Origin: Trifolium pratense
Lineage: Eukaryota; Streptophyta; Magnoliopsida; Fabales; Fabaceae
Assembly: GCF_020283565.1 (NCBI RefSeq)
Contig: NC_060060.1
Coordinates: 64,217,257 to 64,281,256 of the forward strand
Direction of reading: 5' to 3'
DNA: 64,000 nt
Below are positions 1-13,364 of the stretch, piece after piece. The notes below the pieces were generated by a model that saw nothing but the letters and a program-made list of their open reading frames with translations, was not told where the DNA came from and ran no database searches. A program made the position numbers and the translations under genes. The first letter of the stretch is position 1; each line of letters starts with the position of its first letter.

Positions 1-886
1 AGTGGTAAAAAAAAGTTTTGAATTCAAGATATTCTATTAATGTCTTTGAAGAAAGCTAGAGATAAATATTTCATAAGTGTTCTTTGAGCTTTATGGTGTT
101 TTTTATCTTATATTTATTGGGGGATTAACCCAAAATAAAGAGCACAGAAGAATAAAAGATGAATGAAGAATGAATAATCTGAGAGAAAATGACTTATTGA
201 AAACTAAGCAGAAATTGAATAAAGGAAAAATAAAATCTTATTCTATTGAGTTATATACAAATGAGATATTACAAGTGTATATATACACAAAAGTGTACCT
301 AACCGACTTAACAAACTATGCCAGTTGTAACTACTAACTAACTGAATTACAACTAACAATAACTAACTAGCTGTTAAAGCTAACAGAAACGTAACTGAAC
401 CAAAATAGGGCTTCAGAGCCTCTTATACATCAGAACTTGTATCAATTTCAGAGGCTACGAGGTTCAAAGGCTATATTTTGCTTCAGAGGCTCTACAGCTT
501 CAGAGGATGAACATGTTCCGAGTTTGAATTACAAAACCAATAATATTGAGAGAGAGATACCATATCCTAATTGCAAATTTTTTATCATAATTTGACAATA
601 TTAGTTTCACATTATGATCTAATCAATGTACCATGTTATACCACTATTTCTAAAATATTTATGTGATATACTACAATACAAAATATTCATCGTTAGTGTA
701 AGTACATCTTAGGACTGTAGAGAAAGAAATAGATAAAAGACAATAACACATCAGATGCTAAATTTAACAATCCATCTAACTTGTATACATAAGTTATTGA
801 GATTTAATAATAAGAATTTCCTTTCAATAGTTCACATATATGTAAGTAAACATATTGAAGACCCTCAAACCATATCACCATTCACC
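1..886. other. Intergenic, no gene seen
   Basis: AT-rich sequence with no convincing coding region. Positions about 400-510 hold several short copies of a cttcagaggct-like word. The only longer open frame (755-940) runs into the damaged signal-peptide region of the protease pseudogene in the wrong frame and is not a gene. Confidence 0.5.
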
Positions 887-2568
<1,682 letters not shown>

Positions 2569-2755
2569 ATCATAAACACGAACCATTATTACAAACCATT
2601 ACTCCCTCTGATTTTGCTCCGATCTCACTTTCCGTCCGATCTTGCTCTTGATCCTCGAACACATATCACTCCAACATAGACTCGATCCTCTCGCGATTGT
2701 TGTTCTTAGTTGAAATTTGATGTTGTGCTCGTTTCAGATTACTTCTGCGTAAGTT

Positions 2756-3203
2756 AAATTTCAAAACTCTACTTCAGATTATTTCTTTGGCATTGTTTAT
2801 GCTTCTTTTCTCCGATTTAGTTTGTGTTCACTAATTGAGCTCCTGATTTGATTTGAATGCTGTGAATTTGTGTTTATTTTGCATATTAGGCTTAAATTCA
2901 TTAGGTTTTGCACAAATTGAATTCGTTAGGTTTTGCCCAAATTGAATTCAAGTTATTGAATTTGTTCACCAAATTTACTTTACTGTATGAAATTGAATTT
3001 CAAAACTCTAATTCAGATTATTTCTTTGGCATTTTTTATGCTTCTTTTCTCTGATTTAGTTTGTGTTCACTAATTGAACTCTGGATTTGATTTGAATGCT
3101 GTGAATTTGTGTTTATTTTGCATATTAGGCTTAAATATATTAGGTTTTGCACAAATTGAATTCAGGTTATTCAATTTGTTCACCAAATTTACTTTACTGT
3201 ATG
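2756..3203. repeat. Tandem direct duplication, about 210-240-bp units
   Basis: Unit 1 (about 2756-2990) and unit 2 (about 2998-3203) share the order: caaaactct, ttcagattatttctttggca, gatttagtttgtgttcact, then aggttttgcacaaattgaatt and ttgttcaccaaatttactt. Unit 1 has an extra partial repeat of the aattcgttaggttttgc segment. No coding potential is seen. The sequence resembles neither the protease arms nor the GBP fragment next to it. Confidence 0.8.
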
Positions 3204-3889
3204 ATATAGAATTAGATGATACTTATTTGATTGATTCTATAAGTCACATTTCAAATGACATGTATTTAGATGATACACGATTCTTATTCTTACCGACAAA
3301 ATTTGTTGTGAGACAATAATTTCCTCTGTATATTGCTTGCTGACTTCTGATTGGGCAGAGCAATGAGTCGTTGTCCCCTTTATATGTGTTCATAATGATC
3401 ATCCTTTTTATAGTGTAGGTGATTTGTAAGTTAACCAATTAAACTCAATTTATAGATTATTCATATCAACCTTAGCAGCTTTGTCTTTTAATAAAAAATG
3501 AATTGATAGTTAGACTAGTCTTACATAGCTTAGAGGAATGTATGTCTTAGTATAAATATATTTGTGCAGTCATGACAATATATATAGCTATCCAATGTAT
3601 AACTTTCAGCGTTCCAAATAACACTTCTTCTATCAAGTCTTCATTGCAATTGCAAACTACTTCATAGCTTTACTTATTTTAAAGGGATTATTTATCTTTG
3701 ATGGATTGTATGGATAGTTTAAACATCAAATTATTAGACATGGTGAATTAGCATGAATTTATACATTGATGTTTCTCATTCTCTCTCTTTTCCATTTGCA
3801 TATTTGTGGAACTTTTCCTAACTTGAGGTCGATAAAACAAACTTATTTAACCCTGATTAATATGCAGCCTATGTGTTTTCGTATTGTAG

Positions 3890-4182
3890 CTCTTAGGATG
3901 GAGTAGTGGATTCCAAGGTAGCATCTACACTTCGACCCTGTACTAAAGGTCTTTGGTTGTGGAGCTCACCTATTAAGAGGACTGCTCTTGATGGAATATT
4001 GTACAGTCTTCTGCTATTAGACATTGAAGGTATAAATGCTTATGATCAAACGGTTAGCTTTTTCAGTTTTCTAAGTGTTTACGTATGCTTATTATCTTGA
4101 GTAGATGTAGGTAGTCTGTTTCTAAGAATTACTATATTGTCTTACTCTGCATTTTATTTTTACTACACAGGGGACAAACAAC
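3890..4182 (+). pseudogene. Guanylate-binding family protein fragment
   Basis: The frame at about 3912-4050 encodes VASTLRPCTKGLWLWSS, then KRTALDG and LLLLDIEG-INAYDQT. These are the G1-G3 (switch) segments of the large dynamin-like guanylate-binding GTPases of plants. A GT at 4051 and an AG before 4173 bound a short intron, after which GTNNNQIF continues the family pattern but meets a stop at once. Upstream, the bases before VAST match the expected P-loop end only if one extra G is ignored, so a frameshift is likely. The remainder of the gene is not seen on either side. It is a relic of an intron-bearing gene copy, not a retrocopy. Confidence 0.7.
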
Positions 4183-6960
4183 AACCAGATATTTTAGGTA
4201 TTAATAATACTAAATTAATTGCTCAAAAATCAAAATGAATGTCTCTAATCACAAATCACCATTCCTCTGACCAAACTTGACCTCAGTGGTCAAGTCCATG
4301 AATGGACTATCCAGATGCCGGTAAGTCCATGAACAGACTATCCGTTTTTACTCTCTTTCATCTTATATAGTCACGTTATTTGATCTGAAATTCTTTCTCC
4401 TTATATTGCAGATTTGCTGAAACCATTATTTTGTATTATACACTTGGTCTATATGAACAGATTGTACTAGTTTTTGCCCCATGCTTTGCTTTCAGTATCA
4501 TCATTTTTATGTCATGTTCAACAGGCTGAACTTGCACGAATGAATGAAGACTTGGAGCTCTTCAATAATGACACAAATCCACATTATTTTTTTATGAAGG
4601 TTGTTAGAATAAACATTTTTACCCGATTTTTATTGTGATATCTGTTGAACTTACGAGTTATAGATTTTCTTTTTATGCATTCCAGAAAGAAGTCATTAAA
4701 TCAAGAAACAAGGATCTCGTTCAACTTTTTATGTCATGTTCAAAAATTATTTTATTCATAATTTATCTATGGTCATTTTGAATTTTAAACTCATATTTTA
4801 TTAGTAGAAAAGAGACGATTTTTATAGTGTATTATGGGGTATGAAATTCTTATTTGATTTTTGGCGTTGATTCCATTTTATGAATAGAAAAATATGGTTG
4901 CTAAGTTTGAGAAGAATATGGTAATTAACGAGCATGTTATTATTAAGTAATTGTCTAAATTTTCTTTAAAAATGTTTCCTTCTTGTTTATGAATTTTGTG
5001 GTTATTTTTAGATCATGTAAATTAAATAGTGTTTTCTTTATAAAATATATAAAAGCAATTTGATCAAACGAAGAAACTATTTTTATGAGATAGGTAAATG
5101 ACTAATTTTTCGAGGAAATGATTTTTAAAATAAAAATGTTGTAATCATAATTTGTGAATTAGAGATTATATTGGTGACGATTAATGACCTTATGATTTTT
5201 GTATGATTAGTATTTTATTTCGTTTTTATGACGTTGTTTTCACTATTATAAATTGTCTTGTTGCCATCTGTCACTAAAACTTATAAGTTGTTTTTGATGT
5301 TTGTCACTAAAAGTCTTTGATTGTGCAATCTGTTTATTGCAGACTGTCATTATAGCACGTCTTCTGAATGTTTAATTTTCTGTTGTCTATCACTAAATCC
5401 ATTTTGTGTATGTTTTGTTTTTAGATCCTGTCACTAAAGCTATTTTCTGCAAAACTGTTGTTATTGTTGAAAAAAAAAATTATAAAAGAAGAAATTGTTA
5501 ATATTTTTTTTACCTTATTATTTTATAGGTGTTGCATTCTTATGTTATTATATATGTAGTAGGATTCTCTATTCTAGTGATTTTGTTGCAAAAGTAATTT
5601 ATTTTATGAAAATTATTAAAAATAAATTTGTATGCCGTTAAGCCAATTAAAATAATTTCTTTCTTTACTAAAATAAATTTTGGATAAATAGATCGGAAGA
5701 AGTATAGCATGTATAAATAAATGTTAAGTATTGTTGATGGATTTTATTGTAAGTGAGCTTCGAGGAAAAGACTTGGTGTCTAAAATGTGGTATACATGTT
5801 TTGTGTTTGTGTGCATATTGTTTATTATTGTGTTGTTGATTCTTTTTTTTCTTTTTTTTATTTAATTGTTGATATCACATTATTAGTTGCAAGTTAATGT
5901 GAGTTTTGGAACCACAGAAATAAGACTAGATTGTAGTAATCTTTTATGACTTAATTTAATTGTAGAGCATAAATAACTTGTCCTTCATCCTTAAGAGATA
6001 GTGTGTCCTCCACACATCACTCAAATCTTGTTTCATAGGTCTTTTATCAACCAGTGTTTTCTTTGGGCATAAATACTTGAAATCTCGAGCTTAGTTTTGA
6101 TAAGTCATGCCATTATGTGAGAAGCGTGAATCAAGAGTGTGACTGCTACCGGAAACTCAAAAAATGCTAAGTGCAGGATGTAAAGAACGAGATGACTCTT
6201 GGGGGTAGGATGGTTTATACTACCATTATGATCGCTGGCTCACTATTGACAAATTGGGGAACTGATCACCCTCAATCTCTTGTTAATAGTAGAAGGCATC
6301 ATGATGACTGGAATGGACCAACCTCACCAATTGTTAGAGCATGCAGAGTCAATGCGACATTTTTGTGCGAAGGGGTTGATGACCGATTTTCTGATCTATC
6401 GAATCTTCTAAGACACGATTTGATTTAAGTATTTAGCTTTAGTTTTCCTTCCTTTCCTGACCTATTGCCTTCCTTCGTTACTTGATTTTATGACGTGGTT
6501 TATTTTTGGATATAAACTGTTTTAAACTATTTTTACTTCATACTTTTGGAGTAATTTTATTATACTAGAATTTTTCGAAATAAAGTGTAAAGTGTTATTT
6601 TTTTCAAGGAATATATTGTCTTGAACGTGTTTTACTTTATTTATATTAGACTATTTTACTGGAATTTGTTAATAAAACATTTTACCTTTGCAAATTATTT
6701 TGGGATTTATGTTATTGATTTATATTTAACATCAGAGTGCGCAGCGGGAGCATCATACTTCATGTTTTAATTCATTCCTAGACCTTTTATCTTTTTATTA
6801 TCTAATTGAAAGAGTGTCTTGTTTAATTTTTATCTTTCAAGAATATTATCAATGGTGAATTTAAATAAAAGGCTTAAATGATTTAATTTTTATTTTTTTA
6901 TTTTTATTTTATTTTTATTTTTATTTTTTTTGCAAATCCTACTTCTATATTTTGCTAATG
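4183..6960. other. No gene; probable decayed retroelement interior
   Basis: AT-rich sequence with no long reading frame. Its right end leads into the polypurine tract and LTR at 7181-8972, so part of this stretch is probably the decayed inside of that Ty3-like element. An 85-codon frame at 6171-6428 has no recognisable domain. Around 5240-5460 the word gtcactaaa recurs several times, cause unknown. Confidence 0.4.
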
Positions 6961-6961
6961 T

Positions 6962-8972
6962 CTAGTTTCGGGGACGAAACTAATTTTTGGTGGGTAGAAT
7001 ATAAGAACCGAGAATTTTATTTTATATGTAGATAAGTATTTTACTCTATTTACAAGCTAAGTTAGAATATTTTAACTTCAATTTCATAAAGTGATTTTCT
7101 TACGCTATGAATTTACTTAATGAGGAAAACCTATTTAACCTATCTTTTCGGTTTTCTAGTTTCGAGGACGAAACTATTTTAAGGGGGTAATAATGTAATA
7201 TCTCAATATTTTAATATGTCCTATTTATTTATTTATTTATTTTGTTAAATCAATTTGGCATGATAATTACTAACATGTATTCTTATCATAATTAAATACT
7301 TTGATAAGTTTTTACTTTCTAAAAACGATGTATTTTCATTAATTAATTAAGTCATAGTATATTTTATGAGTTATTCTATAGTACATGTTTTATATTATGG
7401 ATTTTTATCCTATTTTATTTTAATCTAATTATTAGTGAATAATATAGTGAGAAATATCCAAAAAGACATAGGAATTTATGTGGAGAATGTATTTAACTAA
7501 GTGGAGAACTTAAATAATGTTTGCAACCTTTGATTTCTATGACCATTCATCCCTTCATTATCCTATTCACGCCATGACTAGTGGAAGAATTAAAGAATTT
7601 AACTCTCATACATCAATCCTCTTGATTATCCCTAGTTCCATGTGTTCTTTCATCTCCTCATCAAGCTATATATATTGCCATACGATCAATATTGAGCTAC
7701 ACCTTAATCTTTAGTTACCTTGCAAATAAGAAATATCACATATCTCTCTCTGATGTCTCTCATAGCTGCCAAACACGTTTATGAAGCATGGAATGGAAGT
7801 ATTAAAAATTTCTATTTGGAGGAAGGTTGGTATCTGGCTTTTCAGCTTGATGTTGGTCATAGCTCCGATTGCTATCCTTTGTGTTTTATTTGCAACTAGG
7901 CATTTTCGGTCATAGCTCTGATGGTCATAGCGTCGAAATGAACTTTGGAGTGAGATATATCTCGTGTACCTTGTAGCTGCGAATTTAGGCTTAGAGTATT
8001 GCGCTTGGAACGAAATCGGCCAAGGTAAGGGCTTTTTCCCCATACACTCATGCACATAGGGTTTATGTTATAGATTAATAATGGAATATTTAACCGTTAA
8101 GAAGGAATGAAAATAGAAGGAATGAAAGAACTATTTTTATAACAACTCTATGCTATTTCATTACATTCCGAGTATGTGTGTGTGGCTGATTGCATATGTA
8201 ATTCTATGATTGATGTGTTTTGTGGTTGATTGTGGATATGAGTGTTTGGTTGGTTTTTGATAAAATGAATATTTGGTGTGGTTTAAAAGAGAAAATTGAT
8301 TTTGATTTGATCTGGTGGAAGTAGCGATGATTTTAAAAGAAAGTTTATATATTAAGTGTCAAATAGGGCGATTTAATATTTGTGTATATTAAAGTGTGTA
8401 TATGAAGCATAGCATGACATATAGTTGAGTCATAGGTGCCAAATGGGGCGATTTGTTATTATGTGCCAAATGGGGCGAATACGCTACTTGGGGCGTAAAA
8501 TTCCAAGTGCCAAATGGGGCGAATACGCTACTTGGGGCGTTAAATTCCAAGTGCCAAATGGGGCGATTTGTGCCAAATGGGGCGAATACGCTACTTGGGG
8601 CGTTAAATTCCAAGTGCCAAATTGGGCGATATCCGGATCATGGTCTAGTTGCATTTCATGCATCATTAGTTTGTATAAATTGTTATTAAAAAGAGTTTCT
8701 TGCATCGATTTTATTTTATTACTTTTTATGGCCGAGTATTTTATTTTTAGTTTATAACATTTACCTTCCGTTCGGCATGATTCAATTTGCATAAGGAAAT
8801 TGACCCTTACATTAAATATGGTTGTAGGTACCAAAGGTGAAATATGAGGTGATGTGTTGCTTGTAGGTGCGCGGGACTAAACAAATTTGGGTTTTATAAA
8901 TTTGTAATTCTTTTTAAAGAAACAAAGTATTTTTATGAGTAATTTCTTTATAGAAAAATATGGGTTGTTACA
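6962..8972 (+). mobile_element. Ty3-type retrotransposon 3' end with LTR
   Basis: The motif tttcgaggacgaaact followed by the purine tract aaggggg (7183-7187) is the usual 3' end of plant Ty3/chromovirus-like internal regions. A second, diverged copy of the first motif lies at 6964. Directly after the purine tract an LTR starts TGTAAT (7194) and ends TTACA (8972), a 5-bp TGTAA/TTACA inverted terminus, giving an LTR of 1779 bp. No 5' LTR, primer site or intact gag/pol is seen in the window, so this is a 3' remnant. The next bases (ttttg) could be the target duplication but have no partner to compare with. Confidence 0.65.
8437..8630. repeat. 44-bp minisatellite inside the LTR
   Basis: Three units of 44 bp begin at 8464, 8508 and 8571, each starting tgccaaatggggcgaatacg. 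Short 16-19-bp partial units (tgccaaatggggcgattt) lie before, between and after them (8437, 8552, 8615). The overlapping open frames on both strands here are created by the repeat and are not genes. Confidence 0.9.
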
Positions 8973-9367
8973 TTTTGGGACAAGTTTTGATGTTTGCTTC
9001 TCAATTTCTTCATTTTTTGATCTCATAGAATATATCAGTATTTCTTTTATTTCCGTGCATTTGCCTTTAGAACATATTATACCGCCTATGATATTCGACT
9101 AAACTATATATACTAACTTAGGTCTTTACACTAAAAGATTATATATACTAACATGTATTAATATTCAATGGTTGGATGTACAATGATGACATGAGTTTAA
9201 TGAATGTCACATATAAGCGCACATAAAATCTTATAATCTTATAGTTGTATGAATGGATGATTTAAATGTAAGAAATAGTTGTTGGAAAAGTTGATAAAAT
9301 TATAATTTTATATTCAACATGAAATAACTCTCTATTCAACATGAAATAACTCTCTATTTTTTCTTCA
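8973..9367. other. Intergenic, nothing recognised
   Basis: A short AT-rich gap between the LTR and the Mutator-like element. A 24-bp phrase around ttcaacatgaaataactctc is directly repeated at about 9311-9356. No coding sequence is seen. Confidence 0.5.
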
Positions 9368-9376
9368 TAACATTGC

Positions 9377-10040
9377 GAAAATTGCTTTTTAGGCTCCCCT
9401 ATTTGCTACGAAATCTCCCAAAAATCCAAAAATGCCCCTAAATTTAAGTCCCAATTCAGTTTGGATTCTACAAACCGAATCCAATAGCTTTCATATCGTA
9501 GGAACCGAAATAGCATAAATAGCTTGTTGCTTACATTCCATTTTCTCCACCTTTTCCCTTTCATTTTGCTTCGCTTGCTTTTCATTTTGGCTTCCAATTG
9601 AAACAAAAACAGAGTTGCACGCATTTTGTTTCCTGAAGCTACCAATCTCTCTGAAACTTTGCAAACAAAATCAATTCCTTTCATCCTTGATTGATTGTTG
9701 TTGTTCACCTGCTGCAGTTGTTGTTATTGTTGTTGTTGTTGTTCATCTTCATCTTGCTTAGATCATGTTTTTGTCTACCGAAAATGCTTCGATTTGATTT
9801 TCGTGTACAGAAAACACTTCGATTCGGTTTCTAACTACCAAAAACGCTTCGATTCGGTTCCTAACTACCGAAAACGCTTTGATTCGGTTTCTAACTACCG
9901 AAACGCTTTGATTCAGTTTAGCTGCCGAAAACACTTCGATTCAGTTTCAGTGCACCAAAAAGCAATGCATGGGGCCTAAATAGCAATTTTGTCAACTTGG
10001 GGGCCTAAAAGCAATGCATGGGACCTAAATAGCAATTTTC
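9377..10040. mobile_element. Non-autonomous Mutator-like element, 664 bp
   Basis: The ends are inverted copies (gaaaattgctttttaggc at the left; gacctaaatagcaattttc at the right), flanked on both sides by the identical 9-bp TAACATTGC (9368-9376 and 10041-10049). A 9-bp duplication is typical of the Mutator superfamily. The right end is internally duplicated: an earlier near-copy of the terminal ggcctaaatagcaatttt lies at about 9973-9991. There is no transposase. The interior has ttg-rich sequence and a 30-bp minisatellite. Confidence 0.82.
9771..9960. repeat. About 30-bp minisatellite inside the Mutator-like element
   Basis: About six units of the pattern ctaccgaaaacgcttcgatt-cggtttctaa, some with small deletions. 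It creates an open frame with a repeating RKRFDSVSNY pattern that I do not regard as a gene. Confidence 0.8.
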
Positions 10041-10215
10041 TAACATTGCTAACCAGAACATTACAAAAAAGATAGTGGGCTAGGCCCAATAAATTTATTT
10101 TGAATAAATAACTTTAACTCTAACTAAAATGACCTAATTATGTCTCTTACCATTTAACTAAAAACCATCCTTTGTATTATAAACCAATTGATCCATCACC
10201 TCCTGATATAGAAAA

Positions 10216-11090
10216 CTAGTCTCACACCCGTGCGATGCACAGGTGTTATGTGGTATTTTATATTATAATGTTGAAAAATTATTTGTAGAAATTGTAACAA
10301 TAAGTATTATAAAATGAAAATTATAATAATAATAATATAAAAGTGATGTACTTATCACTTCCTCCAACCAATATATATACCTATATGTATAGAGAATGAG
10401 TACGGACCATCAAAATTGAATGAAATATATTTATTTTTTTGGTGGGGTGTGCCAGCCAATGCAATAGTGCAACGCATAGGTGACACACTAAAATTGAATG
10501 AAATATGATAATGATAATGGTTATTATATATTTCAATCTCATAACCTAACTTTTTGCATAATCTTCACTCTTCTCTAAAATTATAATGTAATTAAGTCAA
10601 TAATGTATATCTTCGTATTTTTTTTGTGTGACTAAATTATAAACTCTTTGTTGTTTCTATGAAAACAGTTGACATTTAAATGGGATAAATATTGAAAGAG
10701 AATCCAACCATGTTCATCTTCATTGTCACTAAGAAATGTTATAATAATGTAGAAAAATGTAACATCACAACATCAATTTTTGGATAATTGGAGAGGTATA
10801 ATTCAATAATAATGTAGAAAATTGTAATATCTTGTGACATCAATTTTTGGATAATTGGAGAAGCATAATTCTTTATTATTTATTATGAGACTGATATAAT
10901 ATAAAAAAAAAATAGAGATGAGAATGATATAATATTGATTATATTGAAAAAATATATAAGGAATTGATGTGGAAACAAAAAAAATAGAGATGAAAATGAT
11001 ATAATATAAGGAAGTGATGTGACATTATTGTGTGATTTAATTGGATGTAAATGAGTGATGTGGATTAGGGTTAAGATGGATAGTAGGAGA
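10216..11090 (-). mobile_element. Candidate non-autonomous Helitron
   Basis: Read on the minus strand, the 3' end shows a hairpin, cctgtgc-atc-gcacggg, followed 5 bp later by CTAG, ending at position 10216 next to a host T. That is the usual Helitron 3' terminus (hairpin, CTRR, T). The 5' end may be TCTCCTACTATCC at 11090, similar to known plant Helitron starts, but the preceding host base is T rather than the expected A. The interior has no helicase and includes a duplicated 50-60-bp block (about 10770 and 10833). Confidence 0.5.
10412..10506 (-). mobile_element. 61-bp truncated retroposon with 17-bp TSD
   Basis: AAAATTGAATGAAATAT occurs at 10412-10428 and 10490-10506. Between the copies is a 61-bp segment beginning with a T-rich run, which is an A-rich tail on the minus strand. 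The arrangement fits target-primed reverse transcription with extreme 5' truncation. It lies inside the Helitron candidate. Confidence 0.7.
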
Positions 11091-11094
11091 ACTA

Positions 11095-11109
11095 TCTAGG
11101 AATTATATA

Positions 11110-11148
<39 letters not shown>

Positions 11149-11155
11149 TATATAT
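11095..11155. repeat. (TA)n microsatellite
   Basis: An AT dinucleotide run with few interruptions, directly beyond the putative Helitron 5' end. Confidence 0.9.
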
Positions 11156-11280
11156 GATCGAATGACATGGTTGATTAAAACCTTTCACTTTATTTGACGA
11201 AATAAAAAGCCTTATATATCATTAAAATTTACTACATTTTATGAATATTGAGATAGGTACCACTAAAATATTTTAGAACA

Positions 11281-12630
11281 ATTTTTTTTCCACCCCTACA
11301 ATTATACCTTTACTCCTACAAATATTAGAAAAATTCCAATATTACCCTTTTGATTTCACCCCTCAAAAGAATTCTGGTATATAAAACTTTTTCGAGATTG
11401 AATGAATTTGCAGTTTTTCGGTAACATAATTTTTTTGTGACAAATCCGGTAACATAATTATATGCCAAAAAAATTGAAAAATAATTTCAGATAAAATTGC
11501 CACAACACATAATTTACAAACCGGAAAAATTTATATAAATGAGTTCCGGAACTATTCTGTTACGAACCCAGAACTTCTTGTTGCACCTGATCTTTCTTTG
11601 ATTTCTTTTTCTTATTAAATAAAAAATTGAAGGTCCCCACCAATAGCTTTGAATGAAAAGGAAGAGACGTGGAATGGAAAGGGACAATTGAAGGAGTTCG
11701 CTTAGTATATCATATCGCAAGTTCCGAAAATCTTTTGCAAATTCATGGATATATCCGTGAATTATTTCGCTAAATCTTATCTATATAGCGAATTATGGAA
11801 AATAAAAAAAATCTATGAATTGGAACTTCTAAAAAACAAATCGAAGAATTTTTTTAGAATTACAATCCCCATAAACACCAATAAAAAAGATAACCAATTT
11901 AAAATTCGTGGATTTTTAGAAGCACTTCTAAAAAGTTTTAAAAGTGTCCCGATTTGAAAAGTTTTTGTTGAATTTTTGGATCTAACAAATTTGACTCCTG
12001 TGTTTAACAAACTTGGTTCCGGAAATCTTTTGCAAACTGTTCCGGTTTATAAAAATGATATTCAAACTATTCCGGTAAGCATTAAAACTATTCCGGTTTT
12101 GTGATATTTTTCAAAAAAAAAAAAAAATTGATATTGATACCGGAACACTTATAACAAGTGTTCTAGTTTGTGATAATTCCCAGAATAAATCGCAACAAAA
12201 TATCTCTGCTCTTTTTAAGTGTTCTGATAACCAAGCATCAGAACTATCCCATTTGAAACAACAAAATATCTCTGGGTGCCACTTTTTTTAGAGTTTCTTA
12301 AAGAGGATTTTGTGGATCTGATAGAGCTTATTGTTCGTGATGAAGATGGAGAAACGAACATGGATTTGTTAACTGCAAAGGTAAACGATGTGTTTGGGAT
12401 TGCAACCTCCATGGTTGGTTTCTACAAATTCAAGAGGATTGCTCTTGTTATTCAATGCCTATGCTATTGCAAATCAAGTTGTGGGGGACAAACCAGAACA
12501 CTTCGTTATAAGTGTTCCGGTAACAAAAAATGACAAAGTAAAATAAAACAAAATAATAAAATAAGGGTTAAATAGGAATAGTTTAAAATATGTTGGGGTA
12601 AAGAGTTAAATGTAGGGGTAAAAAAAAATT
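11281..12630. mobile_element. Possible degenerate TIR element, 1.35 kb
   Basis: The left end (attttttttccacccctaca) and the inverted right end (taggggtaaaaaaaaatt) match over about 40 bp with several differences. No matching target duplication was found at these limits. The interior repeats words such as ttccggtaac and accggaac several times and has only short open frames, none recognised. Confidence 0.35.
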
Positions 12631-12660
12631 CAATATGAAAAGAAATTCTCAACTTTTTAA

Positions 12661-12913
12661 TAGAGCTGTAAAAAGGGCCTTAAGGGGCCGGTCCTTTAAG
12701 GGGTGGACCCACTTATTCCTGATTATTAATTTTATTTAAATTTTAAACACAGTTTTTTTAGGGTGCCGATCGTGGACAGTGCTGATTGAAGAAAAAGAGA
12801 ATAAGTTCACGACACTAGAAAAATTGTTTAAAATTTAAATAAAATTAATAATCAGGAATAAGTGGATCCGCCCCTTAAAGGGCCGGCCCCTTAAGGCCCT
12901 TTTTACAGCACTA
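12661..12913. mobile_element. hAT-type foldback MITE, 253 bp
   Basis: It starts TAGAG and ends CACTA (complement TAGTG), fitting the hAT terminal rule. It is flanked by the perfect 8-bp CTTTTTAA at 12653-12660 and 12914-12921. The two arms, about 85 bp each, are near-perfect inverted copies (gctgtaaaaagggccttaag at the outside, aattttaaac inside). It has no coding capacity. Confidence 0.92.
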
Positions 12914-13364
12914 CTTTTTAACCATGTTGGAAGCATTTATATAGGCCCGGAGGCCCAGCTTACTTCAAAGTATACTACACTCATTAGGGCCTAACATAAC
13001 CAACCTTTGTTATTTGCACACCCACCTTTGATATTGACACCACTGTTTTATTCTACTTTATTTTCCTTCACATTACTAGGGTGAGAGCAACGTAGAATAA
13101 AATTTGTTAGGTGTTATTATCTAAGAAAAATAATTGTTTATAATCAGTTTTCAAATACATAGTTTAAGCAATGTGTTAACCGTATAGTGGGGAAAAGGAA
13201 TCGTAATTATATATGAATTGTTGAATTTTCAAAAAAATAAAAAATAGAAAATTAGATTTGAATTGTTACCTTTCAAGTTTCAACTGGTTTAGTATAATCA
13301 CGAAGTTGAATTTTCGTCAACATTAAATATTTATTCCATTTTCTCCAAAGGCATCTAAGTGAAA

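Noticed and set aside
5240..5470. CACTA-type transposon end suggested by cactattataa and repeated gtcactaaa words
   Set aside because: No inverted partner ending in TAGTG and no 3-bp duplication were found.
8389..8834. Several overlapping open frames on both strands
   Set aside because: All follow from the 44-bp minisatellite in the LTR.
11514..11957. Possible plastid-derived insert: AT-rich frames with organelle-like wording
   Set aside because: No plastid gene could be named from the translation, and the region is bracketed by transposon-like ends; not supported.
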